Below are positions 44,888-53,718 of a stretch of DNA of 64,000 bases, one piece after another. The DNA comes from Paracoccus yeei ATCC BAA-599. Its GTDB lineage: Bacteria > Pseudomonadota > Alphaproteobacteria > Rhodobacterales > Rhodobacteraceae. The notes below the pieces were generated by a model. The model made no database searches. It worked only from the letters and a program-made list of their open reading frames with translations, and was not told the origin of the DNA. A program made the position numbers and the translations under genes. The DNA is taken from contig NZ_JHWH01000014.1 of NCBI RefSeq assembly GCF_000622145.1, forward strand, positions 62,001 to 126,000, given 5' to 3'. Position 1 is the stretch's first letter, and every line of letters begins with the position of its first letter.

Positions 44888-45763
44888 CTACTTCGACGCG
44901 TTGATCAGGGCTTGCAGTTTCGCATGCCGCTCGTCTGCATCCGCCTTTCGGATCATGTCGTTGTGCAGTTGAGGGATGCCCCCGTCCACATTGGCAGCGT
45001 TGTATTCGTCCGCCGAATAGGCGGTGCCGTCCGAGCCATACAGCGTGATCTCGCCCTCGGCCGAGACATCCATGATCTTGCCCAGCGTGCCGTGGGTCAG
45101 GCTGAAGCCCTCGAACTTGCCTTGGTAAGCAGCGGCGGTCACCGAGGCCGAGTCGAAGCTGAACATGCCCGCCAGGGTGACGGCAGAGCGTTCCATGTTA
45201 AGTACATCGACTTCGGAGGTATGGGGAATGACTGTATTTGCACTGATCGACGCCTGGCTACCAGCAAGGTTGACGTCTGGGTGACTTTTGGCCGTGTCGG
45301 CCGTCCGTGCCGCCCTAGCCATCAAGTCGGTTGCGTAGTGATAGGCGTTTGCCATCGCATCCCGACGCGAGAGGAAGTTCGCATCGCTCTGGGGTGCCGT
45401 AGTGCCATGAGGAACGCTGTCTCCGGCACTGATGAAGTTGCCCTCGAAAACCATACGGGAGTCCGTCTTGGCAGGATTCATTACTTTTTCATGGCCGGTC
45501 GCCTCGGACGCCTTCGGATCGAAAGGGCTGATCGAACCGTTCAGCAGTCCTTCGTGAACCTCGTAAAGACGGTCAAGCTGGGCAACCGCCATCGCAACCT
45601 CCGGTGGCTCATCACTGCCGGGCACATAGCGGTCATTCGAACTGGGCGCTGCTTGAGCCTTCGATGCGGCGACCGCATCGTCCACCGCCTTTGCCGGCGT
45701 CGAAAGCGAGGCCTGGTCATTCTTCAGGATCGTCAGGGCAATGTTGGCCGAGGACACATTCAT
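44888..45763 (-). CDS. Unrecognised 291-residue protein of lower GC content
   Basis: Starts MNVSSANIALTILKNDQASL; it is hydrophilic, Ala/Ser/Asp-rich, without a Sec signal, membrane segment, Cys cluster or motif I recognise. The middle (SRRDAMANAYHYATDLMARA) and end (ADERHAKLQALINASK) look helical, and LTHGTLGKIMDVSAEGEITL looks strand-rich. Codon use is visibly more A/T-rich than the neighbours, suggesting foreign origin or a fast-evolving accessory gene. The 107-bp upstream spacer has a small ACCAC-CA-GTGGT dyad at 45797-45808. An exported or surface-appendage protein is possible, but this is speculation. Confidence 0.7.
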   Translation of the reverse strand: MNVSSANIALTILKNDQASLSTPAKAVDDAVAASKAQAAPSSNDRYVPGSDEPPEVAMAVAQLDRLYEVHEGLLNGSISPFDPKASEATGHEKVMNPAKTDSRMVFEGNFISAGDSVPHGTTAPQSDANFLSRRDAMANAYHYATDLMARAARTADTAKSHPDVNLAGSQASISANTVIPHTSEVDVLNMERSAVTLAGMFSFDSASVTAAAYQGKFEGFSLTHGTLGKIMDVSAEGEITLYGSDGTAYSADEYNAANVDGGIPQLHNDMIRKADADERHAKLQALINASK

Positions 45764-45870
45764 CGGGACACCTACGCTGTGCGGAGACTATGGACAACCA
45801 CCAGTGGTAACGTAAGACCGCCCTGCCGCCAAAGGCATAGTGCCTCAAATTGCGCGGAAGCCGGCGCGGG

Positions 45871-46917
45871 TCAGCTCGGCAGGACCGAGACCGACTTCAC
45901 GATGGCGTGGCAGGGGCTTCCCGGTTTCAGGCCCAGGGCCTGGACCGAGCGGGGCGTGACCTGGGCCAGCATCCGCTCGGGGCCCAGGGACAGTTGCACA
46001 AGCCCGCCGTCGATGCGCGTCACGGTGGCGGGCAGGGTGTTCAGCGCCGACAGGCCCTGCGGCGGGTCGCGCGACAGGATCACCTCATGCGCCAGGATGC
46101 GCAGCCGCAGCGCGTGGCCGGGCCGCGCCTCGATCCCCGGCAGCAGCATCGGGCCGGCGGCGGTGGCGACGCGGACCAGCCCGTCGGGCTCGGTCGCCTC
46201 GACCCGCGCCGCGATCAGCGCCCCGGCCTCGCGCGCGCCCAGCCGGGGGGCCAGGTCGGGGTCGGCCAGCAGTTCGGCCAGCGGCCCGCTGTGGACGGTG
46301 CGGCCGGCCTGCATCAGCACCACCGTATTGGCCAGCCGCAGCACCTCGGGGACGGAATGGCTGACGTAAAGGATCGGCAGGCGGACATCGTCGCGCAGGC
46401 GTTCCAGCCAGGGCATGATTTCGGCCTTGCGGTCCTCGTCCAGCGCGGCAAGGGGCTCGTCCAGCACCAGAAGCGCCGGGTCCGACAGCAGCGCCCGGCC
46501 GATGGCGACGCGCTGGCGCTCGCCCCCCGACAGCGTCGCGGGGCGGCGGTTCAGCAGAGCGCCCAGGCCCAGCATCTGCACGACGCGGTCGAAATCCCGC
46601 GCGGCGTCGCGCCGCCAGCGCGCAGAATAGCGCAGGTTCGCTGTCACCGTCATGTGCGGAAACAGCCGCGCGTCCTGGAACACGCAGCCGATGCGGCGCG
46701 CCTGCGGCGACAGGTCGGTCTGGCCGTCGAACAGCACCCGGTCCCCCAGCGCGATGCGGCCACGGTCGGGGCGCAGAAGCCCCAGGATGGCGTTGATCGT
46801 GGTGGTCTTGCCGCAGCCCGAGGGGCCGAACAGCGCCGTCACCCCGGGCGGTGCCTGGAACGCCACCTCCAGCGACAGGCCGGGAAAACGGTGGCGATAG
46901 GCGACGGACAGGCTCAT
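45871..46917 (-). CDS. modC: Molybdate ABC transporter ATP-binding protein ModC
   Basis: 348 residues. The ABC domain has Walker A GPSGCGKTTTI, Q-loop GCVFQDARLFPHM, signature LSGGERQRVAIGRALL and Walker B LLVLDEPLAALDE. A C-terminal TOBE/Mop-type domain (about 280-348) is the regulatory oxyanion-binding module of ModC, and the family stretch VSHSVPEVLRLA follows Walker B. It energises molybdate or tungstate import. Its start overlaps the modB stop by 4 bp. Confidence 0.94.
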   Translation of the reverse strand: MSLSVAYRHRFPGLSLEVAFQAPPGVTALFGPSGCGKTTTINAILGLLRPDRGRIALGDRVLFDGQTDLSPQARRIGCVFQDARLFPHMTVTANLRYSARWRRDAARDFDRVVQMLGLGALLNRRPATLSGGERQRVAIGRALLSDPALLVLDEPLAALDEDRKAEIMPWLERLRDDVRLPILYVSHSVPEVLRLANTVVLMQAGRTVHSGPLAELLADPDLAPRLGAREAGALIAARVEATEPDGLVRVATAAGPMLLPGIEARPGHALRLRILAHEVILSRDPPQGLSALNTLPATVTRIDGGLVQLSLGPERMLAQVTPRSVQALGLKPGSPCHAIVKSVSVLPS

Positions 46918-47594
46918 CGCGCCATCCGCCGTGCCAGGAATTCCGACACCAGCACCGCCGCCAGCGCGATCGCGACCGAGATCAGCACCAGCCGCATCGC
47001 CGGCCCCTCGCCCGAGGGGGTCGAAAGCAGCGCATAGATGGCCGAAGGCATGGTCTGGGTCTGGCCGGGGATGTTCGACACGAAGGTGATGGTGGCGCCG
47101 AATTCGCCCATCGCCTTGGCAAAGCCCAGCGTGACCCCGGCCAGCAACGCCGGCAGGATCAGGGGCAGGGTCACGGTCAGAAAGATCCAGGGCCGCGGCG
47201 CCCCCAGGGTGGCAGCGGCCTGTTCCAGGCGCGGGTCCACCGCCTCGAACCCCAGCCGGATCGAGCGCACCATCAGCGGAAAGGCCATGATGGCGGCGGC
47301 CAGCGCCGCCCCGGTCCAGCGAAAGGCAAAGACGATGCCCAGGGGCTCCAGCTGGCTGCCGATGGGCCCGCGCGTGCCCATGCTCACCAGCAGCAGATAG
47401 CCGGTGACCACCGGCGGCAGGATCAGGGGCAGATGCACCAGCCCGCTGAGCAGGTCATGGCCGGGAAAGCTGCGCCGCGCCAGCAGCCAGGCGATGGCGA
47501 TGGCGAATGGCAGGCTGACGAGCGTCGCCACCAGCGATACCCGCAAGGACAGCGCGACGGCCTGCCATTCCTGCGGTCCCAGCCAGTCCCACAC
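46914..47594 (-). CDS. modB: Molybdate ABC transporter permease ModB
   Basis: 226 residues with about five to six membrane helices and the permease EAA-type loop EQAAATLGAPRPWIFLTVTL, where ModC docks. N-terminal LSLRVSLVATLVSLPFAIAI and WLLARRSFPGHDLL are characteristic of ModB. It forms the homodimeric inner-membrane channel. It starts 5 bp after the modA stop and overlaps modC by 4 bp. Confidence 0.94.
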   Translation of the reverse strand: MWDWLGPQEWQAVALSLRVSLVATLVSLPFAIAIAWLLARRSFPGHDLLSGLVHLPLILPPVVTGYLLLVSMGTRGPIGSQLEPLGIVFAFRWTGAALAAAIMAFPLMVRSIRLGFEAVDPRLEQAAATLGAPRPWIFLTVTLPLILPALLAGVTLGFAKAMGEFGATITFVSNIPGQTQTMPSAIYALLSTPSGEGPAMRLVLISVAIALAAVLVSEFLARRMAR

Positions 47595-47599
47595 CGGCC

Positions 47600-48346
47600 T
47601 TATTCCGCGACGGTAAAGCCCTGCGCCTGAAAGATGGACCGCGCCGGGTCCTGCTTCAGGCTGTCCAGGAACAGCTTGGCCTGCGGCGTGTCGGCGGCCT
47701 TGGTAACGGCGGCGGGATAGGTGATCGGCGCGTGGCTGTCGGCCGGGAAGGTCGCGACCACGCCGACGCCCTTTTCGGCCACCGCGTCGCTGCCATAGAC
47801 GATGCCCAGCGGCGCCTCGCCGGTGGCGACCAGCTTCAGCGCGGCGCGCACGTCGTCGGCCTGGGCGACCTGGCCCTGCACCTTATCCCAAAGGCCCAGT
47901 GTGGTCAGCGCCTGCTTACCGTATTGCCCGGCGGGCACCGAATCGACCATCGCCATGGCCAGCTTGCGCTTACCCAGCAGGGTCGGCAGGTCTTCGACCG
48001 GCGCGGCGGCCGGCTGGCCGGTGCCGACCAGGACCAGCGTATTGCCCAGAAGGTCCAGCCGGGTCGCGGCGTCGATATCGCCCGATGTCTCGACCGCGTC
48101 CATCCACTGGCTCGAGGCCGAGATGAACAGATCGGCCGGCGCGCCCTCCTGTATCTGCTTGGCCAGTTTCGAACTGCCGGCATAGGAAATCACCACCGTA
48201 TCGGCGTGCGACTTCTGCCAGTCGGCGGCGATCTGATCCAAGGCGTCCTTAAGGCTGGCGGCGGCAAAGACGGTGATCTCGTCGGCCTGGGCGGCGGGGG
48301 GCAGCGCGACCAGGGCGGCGGCGATCAGGGATTGGAACAGGCGCAT
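47600..48346 (-). CDS. modA: Molybdate-binding periplasmic protein ModA
   Basis: 248 residues from ATG 48346 with signal peptide (SLIAAALVALPPAAQA). The mature start DEITVFAAASLKDALDQIAA contains the oxyanion-binding Ala/Ser, and YAGSSKLAKQIQEGAPADLF with ISASSQWMDA the second ligand loop, both classic for ModA. It captures molybdate or tungstate for ModBC. The 57-bp spacer to modE holds a ModE-like box 11-32 bp before this ATG. Confidence 0.95.
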   Translation of the reverse strand: MRLFQSLIAAALVALPPAAQADEITVFAAASLKDALDQIAADWQKSHADTVVISYAGSSKLAKQIQEGAPADLFISASSQWMDAVETSGDIDAATRLDLLGNTLVLVGTGQPAAAPVEDLPTLLGKRKLAMAMVDSVPAGQYGKQALTTLGLWDKVQGQVAQADDVRAALKLVATGEAPLGIVYGSDAVAEKGVGVVATFPADSHAPITYPAAVTKAADTPQAKLFLDSLKQDPARSIFQAQGFTVAE

Positions 48347-48356
48347 GGTGGGCTCC

Positions 48357-48378
48357 ATTATGTTTTGCCCGACATAAC
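48357..48378. promoter_or_regulatory. ModE-like operator upstream of modA
   Basis: Inverted repeat TTATGT (48358-48363), 8 nt, ACATAA (48372-48377), extended by one base on each side (A...C). It resembles the CGNTATAT-N-ATATANCG class of ModE boxes. It lies directly between modE and the modA start, so ModE with molybdate probably represses modABC here. Confidence 0.7.
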
Positions 48379-48403
48379 CAGCCGCGGCGGCGGGCGGCAA
48401 GCG

Positions 48404-48745
48404 TTATTTCCGGGCCAGCATATCCCGCAGGGCCGCAAGCTGCGGCGCGCTGCGCACCAGCGATTCCAGCGCGCGGTATTCGCCCAGCACGGCGCGCCCC
48501 AAGTCGGTCAGCCCCGCCCCGCCGCCGCCCGCGCCGCCGCGCGCGCTTTCGACCAGGGGGGCGCGGAAATGGCGGTTCATCTCCTCGACCAGGGCCCAGG
48601 CGCGGCGATAGCTCATCCCCAGCCGTCGCCCGGCGGCGGAAATCGAGCCCTCCTCGGCGATGGCCTGCAGCAGGTCGGCCTTGCCCCGGCCAAAGGTCAG
48701 GCTGTCGAAATGCAGGCGCAGGCTGAGACGGGGATCGTTTTCCAT
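48404..48745 (-). CDS. ModE-type molybdate regulator, DNA-binding domain only
   Basis: 113 residues from ATG 48745 (MENDPRLSLRLHFDSL). It is the winged-helix N-terminal domain of ModE: KADLLQAIAEEGSISAAGRR and LGMSYRRAWALVEEMNRHF, then the Gly-rich GGAGGGGAGLTDLG loop. The C-terminal Mop/TOBE molybdate-binding domains of full ModE are absent, as in several alphaproteobacterial ModE-like regulators; sensing may need another factor or the ModC TOBE. Same orientation as modABC, with the ModE box between them. Confidence 0.85.
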   Translation of the reverse strand: MENDPRLSLRLHFDSLTFGRGKADLLQAIAEEGSISAAGRRLGMSYRRAWALVEEMNRHFRAPLVESARGGAGGGGAGLTDLGRAVLGEYRALESLVRSAPQLAALRDMLARK

Positions 48746-48848
48746 GCCGCCATTCTTGGCCGAGGACGCGGCGTAGGCAAGCACCTCGGGGGCTTTGCGG
48801 GGCTGGGTCCGCGCGCTAGCCTTGGAAAACAGCCAAACGGGGGGAACC

Positions 48849-50030
48849 ATGCCTGAGACCGAAATCGTCATCCTGTCCGGGGCGCGGACCGCCATCGGCA
48901 CCTTTGGCGGCAGCCTGGCGGGGATCCCGCCGATCCAGCTGGCCGCGACCGTCACCCGCGCCGCCATCGAACGCGCCGGCATCGCGCCCGCGCAGGTCGG
49001 CACCGTGGTCTTTGGCCATGTCCTGAACACCGAGCCGCGCGACATGTACCTGTCCCGCGTCGCCATGCTGGACGCGGGCGTGCCCGACACCACGCCCGCC
49101 ATGAACGTCAACCGGCTGTGCGGATCGGGCGCGCAGGCCATCGTTTCCGCCGCGCAGGCGCTGATGCTGGGTGACGCCGATTTCGCCGTGGCGGGCGGCG
49201 CCGAATCCATGAGCCGCGCGCCCTATGCCATTCCGGCGGCGCGCTTTGGCGTCAAGATGGGCGACGCGCCGATGCTGGACATGATGACCGGCGCGCTGAC
49301 CTGCCCGATGGGCACCGGCCACATGGGGGTGACGGCAGAGAATGTCGCCCGCGAACATGGCATCTCGCGTCAGGCGCAGGACGAATTCGCGCTGGAATCG
49401 CAGCGCCGGGCCGCCGCCGCCATCGCCGAGGGGCGGTTCCGCGACCAGATCGTTCCCATCGAGATCAAGACCCGCAAGGGCGTCGTGGCCTTCGACACCG
49501 ACGAACACCCCAAGAAAACCTCGCTGGACAAGCTGGCGGGCCTGAAGGCGGTGTTCCAGCGCGACGGCACGGTCACGGCGGGCAATGCCTCGGGGATCAA
49601 CGACGGCGCGGCGGCGCTGGTGCTGGCGCGGGGCGATGCGGCACGGGCGGCCGGGCTGACACCCGCGTTCCGGCTGCTGGGCCACGCCGTCGCGGGCGTG
49701 CGCCCCGAGGTGATGGGCATCGGCCCGGTCCCGGCGGTGCAGGCGCTGCTGGCGCGCACAGGGCTGGCGGCGGGCGATTTCGACGTGATCGAGTCGAACG
49801 AGGCCTTTGCGGCGCAGGCGCTGGCGGTGAACCAGGAACTTGGCCTGGACCCGGCGCGGGTGAACCCGAACGGCGGCGCCATCGCGCTGGGTCATCCGGT
49901 CGGCGCGACCGGCGCCATCATCACCCTGAAGGCGATGGAGGAGTTGCGCCGCACGGGCGGGCGCCGGGCGCTGGTGACGATGTGCATCGGCGGCGGGCAG
50001 GGCATCGCCCTGGCGATCGAGCGGATCTGA
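48849..50030 (+). CDS. Acetyl-CoA C-acetyltransferase (thiolase)
   Basis: 393 residues from ATG 48849 (GGGGAACC precedes it). All thiolase signatures are present: nucleophile Cys91 in NVNRLCGSGAQAIV, the ESNEAFAAQALAV loop, NPNGGAIALGHPVGATGA with the active-site His, and the C-terminal CIGGGQGIAL Cys. It condenses two acetyl-CoA or cleaves acetoacetyl-CoA, for polyhydroxybutyrate or fatty-acid metabolism (phaA/atoB type); no phaB or phaC is adjacent, so the pathway is open. Divergent from modE across a 103-bp spacer. Confidence 0.94.
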   Translation: MPETEIVILSGARTAIGTFGGSLAGIPPIQLAATVTRAAIERAGIAPAQVGTVVFGHVLNTEPRDMYLSRVAMLDAGVPDTTPAMNVNRLCGSGAQAIVSAAQALMLGDADFAVAGGAESMSRAPYAIPAARFGVKMGDAPMLDMMTGALTCPMGTGHMGVTAENVAREHGISRQAQDEFALESQRRAAAAIAEGRFRDQIVPIEIKTRKGVVAFDTDEHPKKTSLDKLAGLKAVFQRDGTVTAGNASGINDGAAALVLARGDAARAAGLTPAFRLLGHAVAGVRPEVMGIGPVPAVQALLARTGLAAGDFDVIESNEAFAAQALAVNQELGLDPARVNPNGGAIALGHPVGATGAIITLKAMEELRRTGGRRALVTMCIGGGQGIALAIERI

Positions 50031-50031
50031 C

Positions 50032-50057
50032 GGAACGCGCGCGGCCTGCGCGGCATT
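50032..50057 (+). promoter_or_regulatory. Weak EcfG-like promoter (GGAAC-N17-CATT)
   Basis: GGAAC 50032-50036, 17 nt, CATT 50054-50057, 27 bp before the small gene at 50084. The -10 half deviates from CGTT/GGTT, so this is a weak candidate. Confidence 0.3.
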
Positions 50058-50083
50058 GCCTTTCTTTCAGGAAAGGACCAGCC

Positions 50084-50251
50084 ATGCCCGAGGACAGCAT
50101 CCCAGACGGGGACAAGGACCAGACCACGCGGCCGTCGCAGCGCAAGGACCACAAGCCCGGCGATCCGATCCCCGAGTCCGGCACGGCGCGCCAGCCGCTG
50201 TACGACGGGACGGATTCGCCCGCCCCGGCCAGCGGCGATCCTACGGAATAG
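50084..50251 (+). CDS. Small hydrophilic protein of unknown function
   Basis: 55 residues, charged and Pro/Asp-rich (MPEDSIPDGDKDQTTRPSQR then KDHKPGDPIPESGTARQPLY), no signal or membrane helix, probably disordered. GGAAAGGA lies 8 nt before the ATG, giving good support for translation. Such tiny acidic proteins are often stress-induced in Rhodobacteraceae, but I do not recognise the family. The 3' end overlaps the fdhF-like gene on the opposite strand by 11 bp. Confidence 0.65.
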   Translation: MPEDSIPDGDKDQTTRPSQRKDHKPGDPIPESGTARQPLYDGTDSPAPASGDPTE

Positions 50252-52541
50252 GCTCGATCCGCACGGTCGCGCCCTTGTAGGCCGGGGTTTTCGAGGCGAG
50301 ATCGTACCGGTCCAGCGGCACCAGGACGTTCGCCTCGGGGTAATAGGCCCCGACGCAGCCGGCGGGCAGGTCATAGGGCGTGACCCGCAGCCCTTCCAAC
50401 CGGCGGGAAATACCGTCGTCGCTGACGGTCACAAGGGCCACGGTCTGATCCTCGGCAAGCCCCGCCTCGCGCATCTGGTCGGGGGCGATCAGCAGGCGCA
50501 GCCGTCCTTCCAGCCCCCGCAGCCGGTCGCGGTCGGCATAGACCGTCGTGTTGAACTGGTCGTTCGACCGCAGCGTGATCAGGGTAAAGTGGCCCGGCCC
50601 AGGTTCGTCCCCAAGGGCGGACAGCGCCGGAGGCACGGTAAACTCGGCCTTGCCGCTGTCGGTCTGCCAGTCGCGTTCGCGCGCCGCATTGCCGCGATAG
50701 AACCCGCCGGGCGTGAACAGGCGGTCGTTGAAATCGGCGAACTGGTCGGGATAGATCCGCGCGATCAGATCCCGGACCAGGCCATAGTCGCCCACCCAGT
50801 CCTGCCAGCGCACCTTGGGGTTCGGCTCCAGCGTGGCCTGGGCAATGCCGGCGATGATCGCCGGTTCCGAAAGCAGGTGTTCGGACGCGGGTTTCCGACG
50901 GCCCAGCGAGCCGTGGATATGGCTCAGGCTGTCCTCCATCGTCACGGCCTGAGGCCCGCTCGCCTGAACGTCGCGCTCGGCCCGCACCAGACAGGGCAGC
51001 AGCCAGGCACCTTCGCCCACCAGCACATGGCTGCGGTTCAGCTTGGTGGCGACCTGCACGTTCAGCTCAAGTTTTTGCCACAGGTCGTCGGCGCGGCCCT
51101 GGTCGGGGATGGCCCGGGCGAAATTGCCCCCCAGGCTGAGAAAGCCGCGCAACTCGCCGTCCAGCAGCGCCTGCACCACCTCGACCGTGGTCAGGCCGGT
51201 GTCGCGCGGCGGATCGAAGCCAAATTCCTCGGCCAGCTTGTCCAGGGGCACCAGGTCCGGCTTTTCCGAAATGCCGACGGTGCGCTGGCCCTGCACGTTG
51301 GAATGGCCGCGCACCGGGCAGATGCCCGCCCCGGGCCGGCCGATGTTGCCGCGCATCAGCAGCAGGTTCACCAGCATGGCGATACTGTCGCTGCCGTGCA
51401 CATGCTGGGTCAGGCCCATGCCATAGACGCCGATGCAGCATTGCGACCGGGCGTAAAGCGCGGCGACCTCGGCCAGGTCGGCGCGGGGCAGGCCGCAGGC
51501 GGCCTCGATCTCAGCCCAGTCCAGCGCGCGGACCCAGGATTCAAAGGCCGCGAAATCATGGCCGTGCCGGGCGATGAAGGCGCGGTCGATCACCGGATCC
51601 TGGTCCGAGGGGTTTTCATCGTCGAGCGCGAACAGGTGCTTACAGATCCCCGCGATCGCCGCGATGTCGCTGCCCGCCCGCAGTTGCAGGTAGATGTCGG
51701 AAATCGGCGTGCCCGAGCCCTTCAGCAGCTCGGCCGGGTTCTGCGGGTTGGCAAATTCCAGAAGCCCGCGTTCCCGCACCGGGTTGAAGGTGACGATGCG
51801 ACAACCCCGCCGGGCCGCCGCCTGCAAGGGATGCAGGAACCGCGGGCTGTTCGAGCCGGTGTTCTGGCCAAAGAACAGCAGCATGTCGCATTCGTCGAAA
51901 TCCGACAGGATGCAGGTGCCGACCGGGCTGCCAATGACCTTCTTCAGCCCGACGCTGGTGGTCTCGTGGCACATGTTGGAGCTGTCGGGCAGGTTGTTGT
52001 GCCCGTAAAGCCGAGCGAACAGCGCGTACAGGAACGATGTCTCAAGGCTGGCGCGGCCCGAGGCGTAAAAGACCGTGGACCTGGGCGGCAGGCGCCGCAG
52101 CGCCGCGCCGATGGCGGCGAAGGCCTCGTCCCAGGTGGTTTCCACATAGCGGTCGCTGGCGGCGTCATAGCGCATCGGATGGGTCAGCCGGCCCTGCGCC
52201 TCAAGCGCGTGATCGGACCAGCCGCGCAGTTCGGACAGCGGATGCGCGGCAAAGAAATCCGGGCCGCAGCGGTCCTTGGTCAGGTCCCAGATGGTAGCCT
52301 TGGCGCCGTTCTCGCAGAATTCGGCCAGATGCGGCGAGGCGGGCTTGGCCCAGGCGCAGGAGGTGCACATGTGCCCGCGCGGCTTATTCTGGCGCCACAG
52401 CGTGTCCAGCACGCCCAGCGGCACCCGCTTGCCCCCCAGGTGGCGCAGGACGCTGCGGACCGAACCCCAGCCGCCGGTCGGATGATCGTAATGCGGCGTC
52501 GTCGGGTCCTGTTCGCGCTGCGGACGGTCGTGCTCGGTCAT
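50241..52541 (-). CDS. FdhF/YdeP family molybdopterin oxidoreductase
   Basis: 766 residues from ATG 52541. It belongs to the molybdopterin/DMSO-reductase superfamily as the YdeP-like branch (E. coli YdeP, 759 aa, linked to acid resistance; substrate unknown). N-terminal Cys59-x2-Cys62 and Cys76 could hold a cluster; NLPDSSNMCHETTSVGLKKV carries the presumed Mo-ligand Cys; RPGAGICPVRGHSNVQGQRT and a C-terminal dinucleotide-binding domain (LRSNDQFNTTVYADRDRLRG) follow. Its start overlaps the catalase-family stop by 4 bp. Modabc and modE lie 2 kb away and could supply molybdate. Confidence 0.9.
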   Translation of the reverse strand: MTEHDRPQREQDPTTPHYDHPTGGWGSVRSVLRHLGGKRVPLGVLDTLWRQNKPRGHMCTSCAWAKPASPHLAEFCENGAKATIWDLTKDRCGPDFFAAHPLSELRGWSDHALEAQGRLTHPMRYDAASDRYVETTWDEAFAAIGAALRRLPPRSTVFYASGRASLETSFLYALFARLYGHNNLPDSSNMCHETTSVGLKKVIGSPVGTCILSDFDECDMLLFFGQNTGSNSPRFLHPLQAAARRGCRIVTFNPVRERGLLEFANPQNPAELLKGSGTPISDIYLQLRAGSDIAAIAGICKHLFALDDENPSDQDPVIDRAFIARHGHDFAAFESWVRALDWAEIEAACGLPRADLAEVAALYARSQCCIGVYGMGLTQHVHGSDSIAMLVNLLLMRGNIGRPGAGICPVRGHSNVQGQRTVGISEKPDLVPLDKLAEEFGFDPPRDTGLTTVEVVQALLDGELRGFLSLGGNFARAIPDQGRADDLWQKLELNVQVATKLNRSHVLVGEGAWLLPCLVRAERDVQASGPQAVTMEDSLSHIHGSLGRRKPASEHLLSEPAIIAGIAQATLEPNPKVRWQDWVGDYGLVRDLIARIYPDQFADFNDRLFTPGGFYRGNAARERDWQTDSGKAEFTVPPALSALGDEPGPGHFTLITLRSNDQFNTTVYADRDRLRGLEGRLRLLIAPDQMREAGLAEDQTVALVTVSDDGISRRLEGLRVTPYDLPAGCVGAYYPEANVLVPLDRYDLASKTPAYKGATVRIEPIP

Positions 52542-53629
52542 CGGTCGCCTTCCTGCAATCCGTGGATCGGGCAGCCGTTCGCCTCGGCCCGGAAATGGGC
52601 CGAGTAGCGATAGGTTTCCCGGCGCGCGCGGTTGACGCTGCCCAAAGGACGATGCGCCACGATGCCGTTCCAGGGGCTGAAACGCATCCGGTCGTCGGCC
52701 TGCTCGACGGCCTCGGCGTCCCAGCTGTCCTGCCGGGGCAGATACAGCGTCGCCACCTGGACGAAGGGCGCCTCGGCCTCGTCCCACAGGGCCGAGGCAT
52801 CCTCGATGGGCTGGCGCTCGGGGGCGCGGGCCAGCTGCACCTCGAAGGCCCATTCGCCGTCGATCCCCGCCATCTCGCGCCTGATCTGCGCGCGGATCGG
52901 GTTTTCGGCGGCGCCCATGTCGACGGGCTTGCCGGTCAGCGCCGTCAGCGCCGGCGACAGCGGCCGCAAGCGGAACTTGGCGACATGATCGCCATAGCGG
53001 AACGGGGTGGCGCTGAAATAGGTCTCGCCCAGGGGGTCGGTCTGGGGGGCGCCGCCCATGCCCGCAAGGGCCGTGCTTTCCAGCCCCACCATGCCCAGGG
53101 CGGCATTCACGGCCTGCAGCGTCTTCGACAGGGCGATCTTGGCCCCTTCGGCGCGGTCGGTCGTCGCCGCCAGCAGTTTCAACTGCCCGGCGAAATCCTG
53201 CGCCCGGGGCACGGCAAAGACCGGGCCGTTGATCATCAGAAAGTCCTGCGCGCCGTCCGAATCCACATCAAGGCGCGGTCCCGGGACATTCTCGACCTTG
53301 AGCGCGATACCGCGCGGCAGCGCCACCGTGTCGCTGAGCAGGTCGCCGGGATTGGTCGAGATGCGCAGCCAAGCCGGGTATTCGCCGGGCTGGGCGAAAA
53401 TCCCCTGCGCCAGTTCCGGGGGCAGGGTGGCGTCGACCACCAGCCGGCCCTGCAGAACGGCATGGGCCTTGGCATGGACGCCGCGCACGGCATGGCCATA
53501 GTCGCGAAAGGTCGTGGTCAGGATATGGCGAAAGGACTGGATCAGATCCTCGACCGTCGCCGCCTCGCGGGCGGGGTCGACGGTTTCCAGATCGTCGCTG
53601 TACCGCAGCGGGGGACGGTCAGGACACAT
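52538..53629 (-). CDS. Catalase-family (small, SrpA/AOS-like) protein
   Basis: 363 residues, clearly shorter than canonical ~480-residue catalases. The distal-heme segment is recognisable as RGVHAKAHAVLQGRL (His52), and the C-terminal RFSPWNGIVAHRPLGSVNRA matches the catalase-like subgroup that includes allene-oxide-synthase-like and small catalase proteins. Whether it removes peroxide or acts on lipid peroxides is unknown. It is followed by the FdhF/YdeP gene with an ATGA overlap. A GGAAC-N16-GGTT element precedes it by about 90 bp. Confidence 0.86.
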   Translation of the reverse strand: MCPDRPPLRYSDDLETVDPAREAATVEDLIQSFRHILTTTFRDYGHAVRGVHAKAHAVLQGRLVVDATLPPELAQGIFAQPGEYPAWLRISTNPGDLLSDTVALPRGIALKVENVPGPRLDVDSDGAQDFLMINGPVFAVPRAQDFAGQLKLLAATTDRAEGAKIALSKTLQAVNAALGMVGLESTALAGMGGAPQTDPLGETYFSATPFRYGDHVAKFRLRPLSPALTALTGKPVDMGAAENPIRAQIRREMAGIDGEWAFEVQLARAPERQPIEDASALWDEAEAPFVQVATLYLPRQDSWDAEAVEQADDRMRFSPWNGIVAHRPLGSVNRARRETYRYSAHFRAEANGCPIHGLQEGDR

Positions 53630-53718
53630 GGCGCACCCCGGGGGCTGTCACAGGGGTGCCCGGCCTGGCGAGCGGGGGTCGGAACATCGGTCTCTCCGCA
53701 TGACTGGGTCGCAGAGTG

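Noticed and set aside
51960-51985. FdhF-like gene as a selenoprotein
   Set aside because: The Mo-ligand position is an ordinary Cys codon (NMCHETTS) and there is no in-frame TGA.
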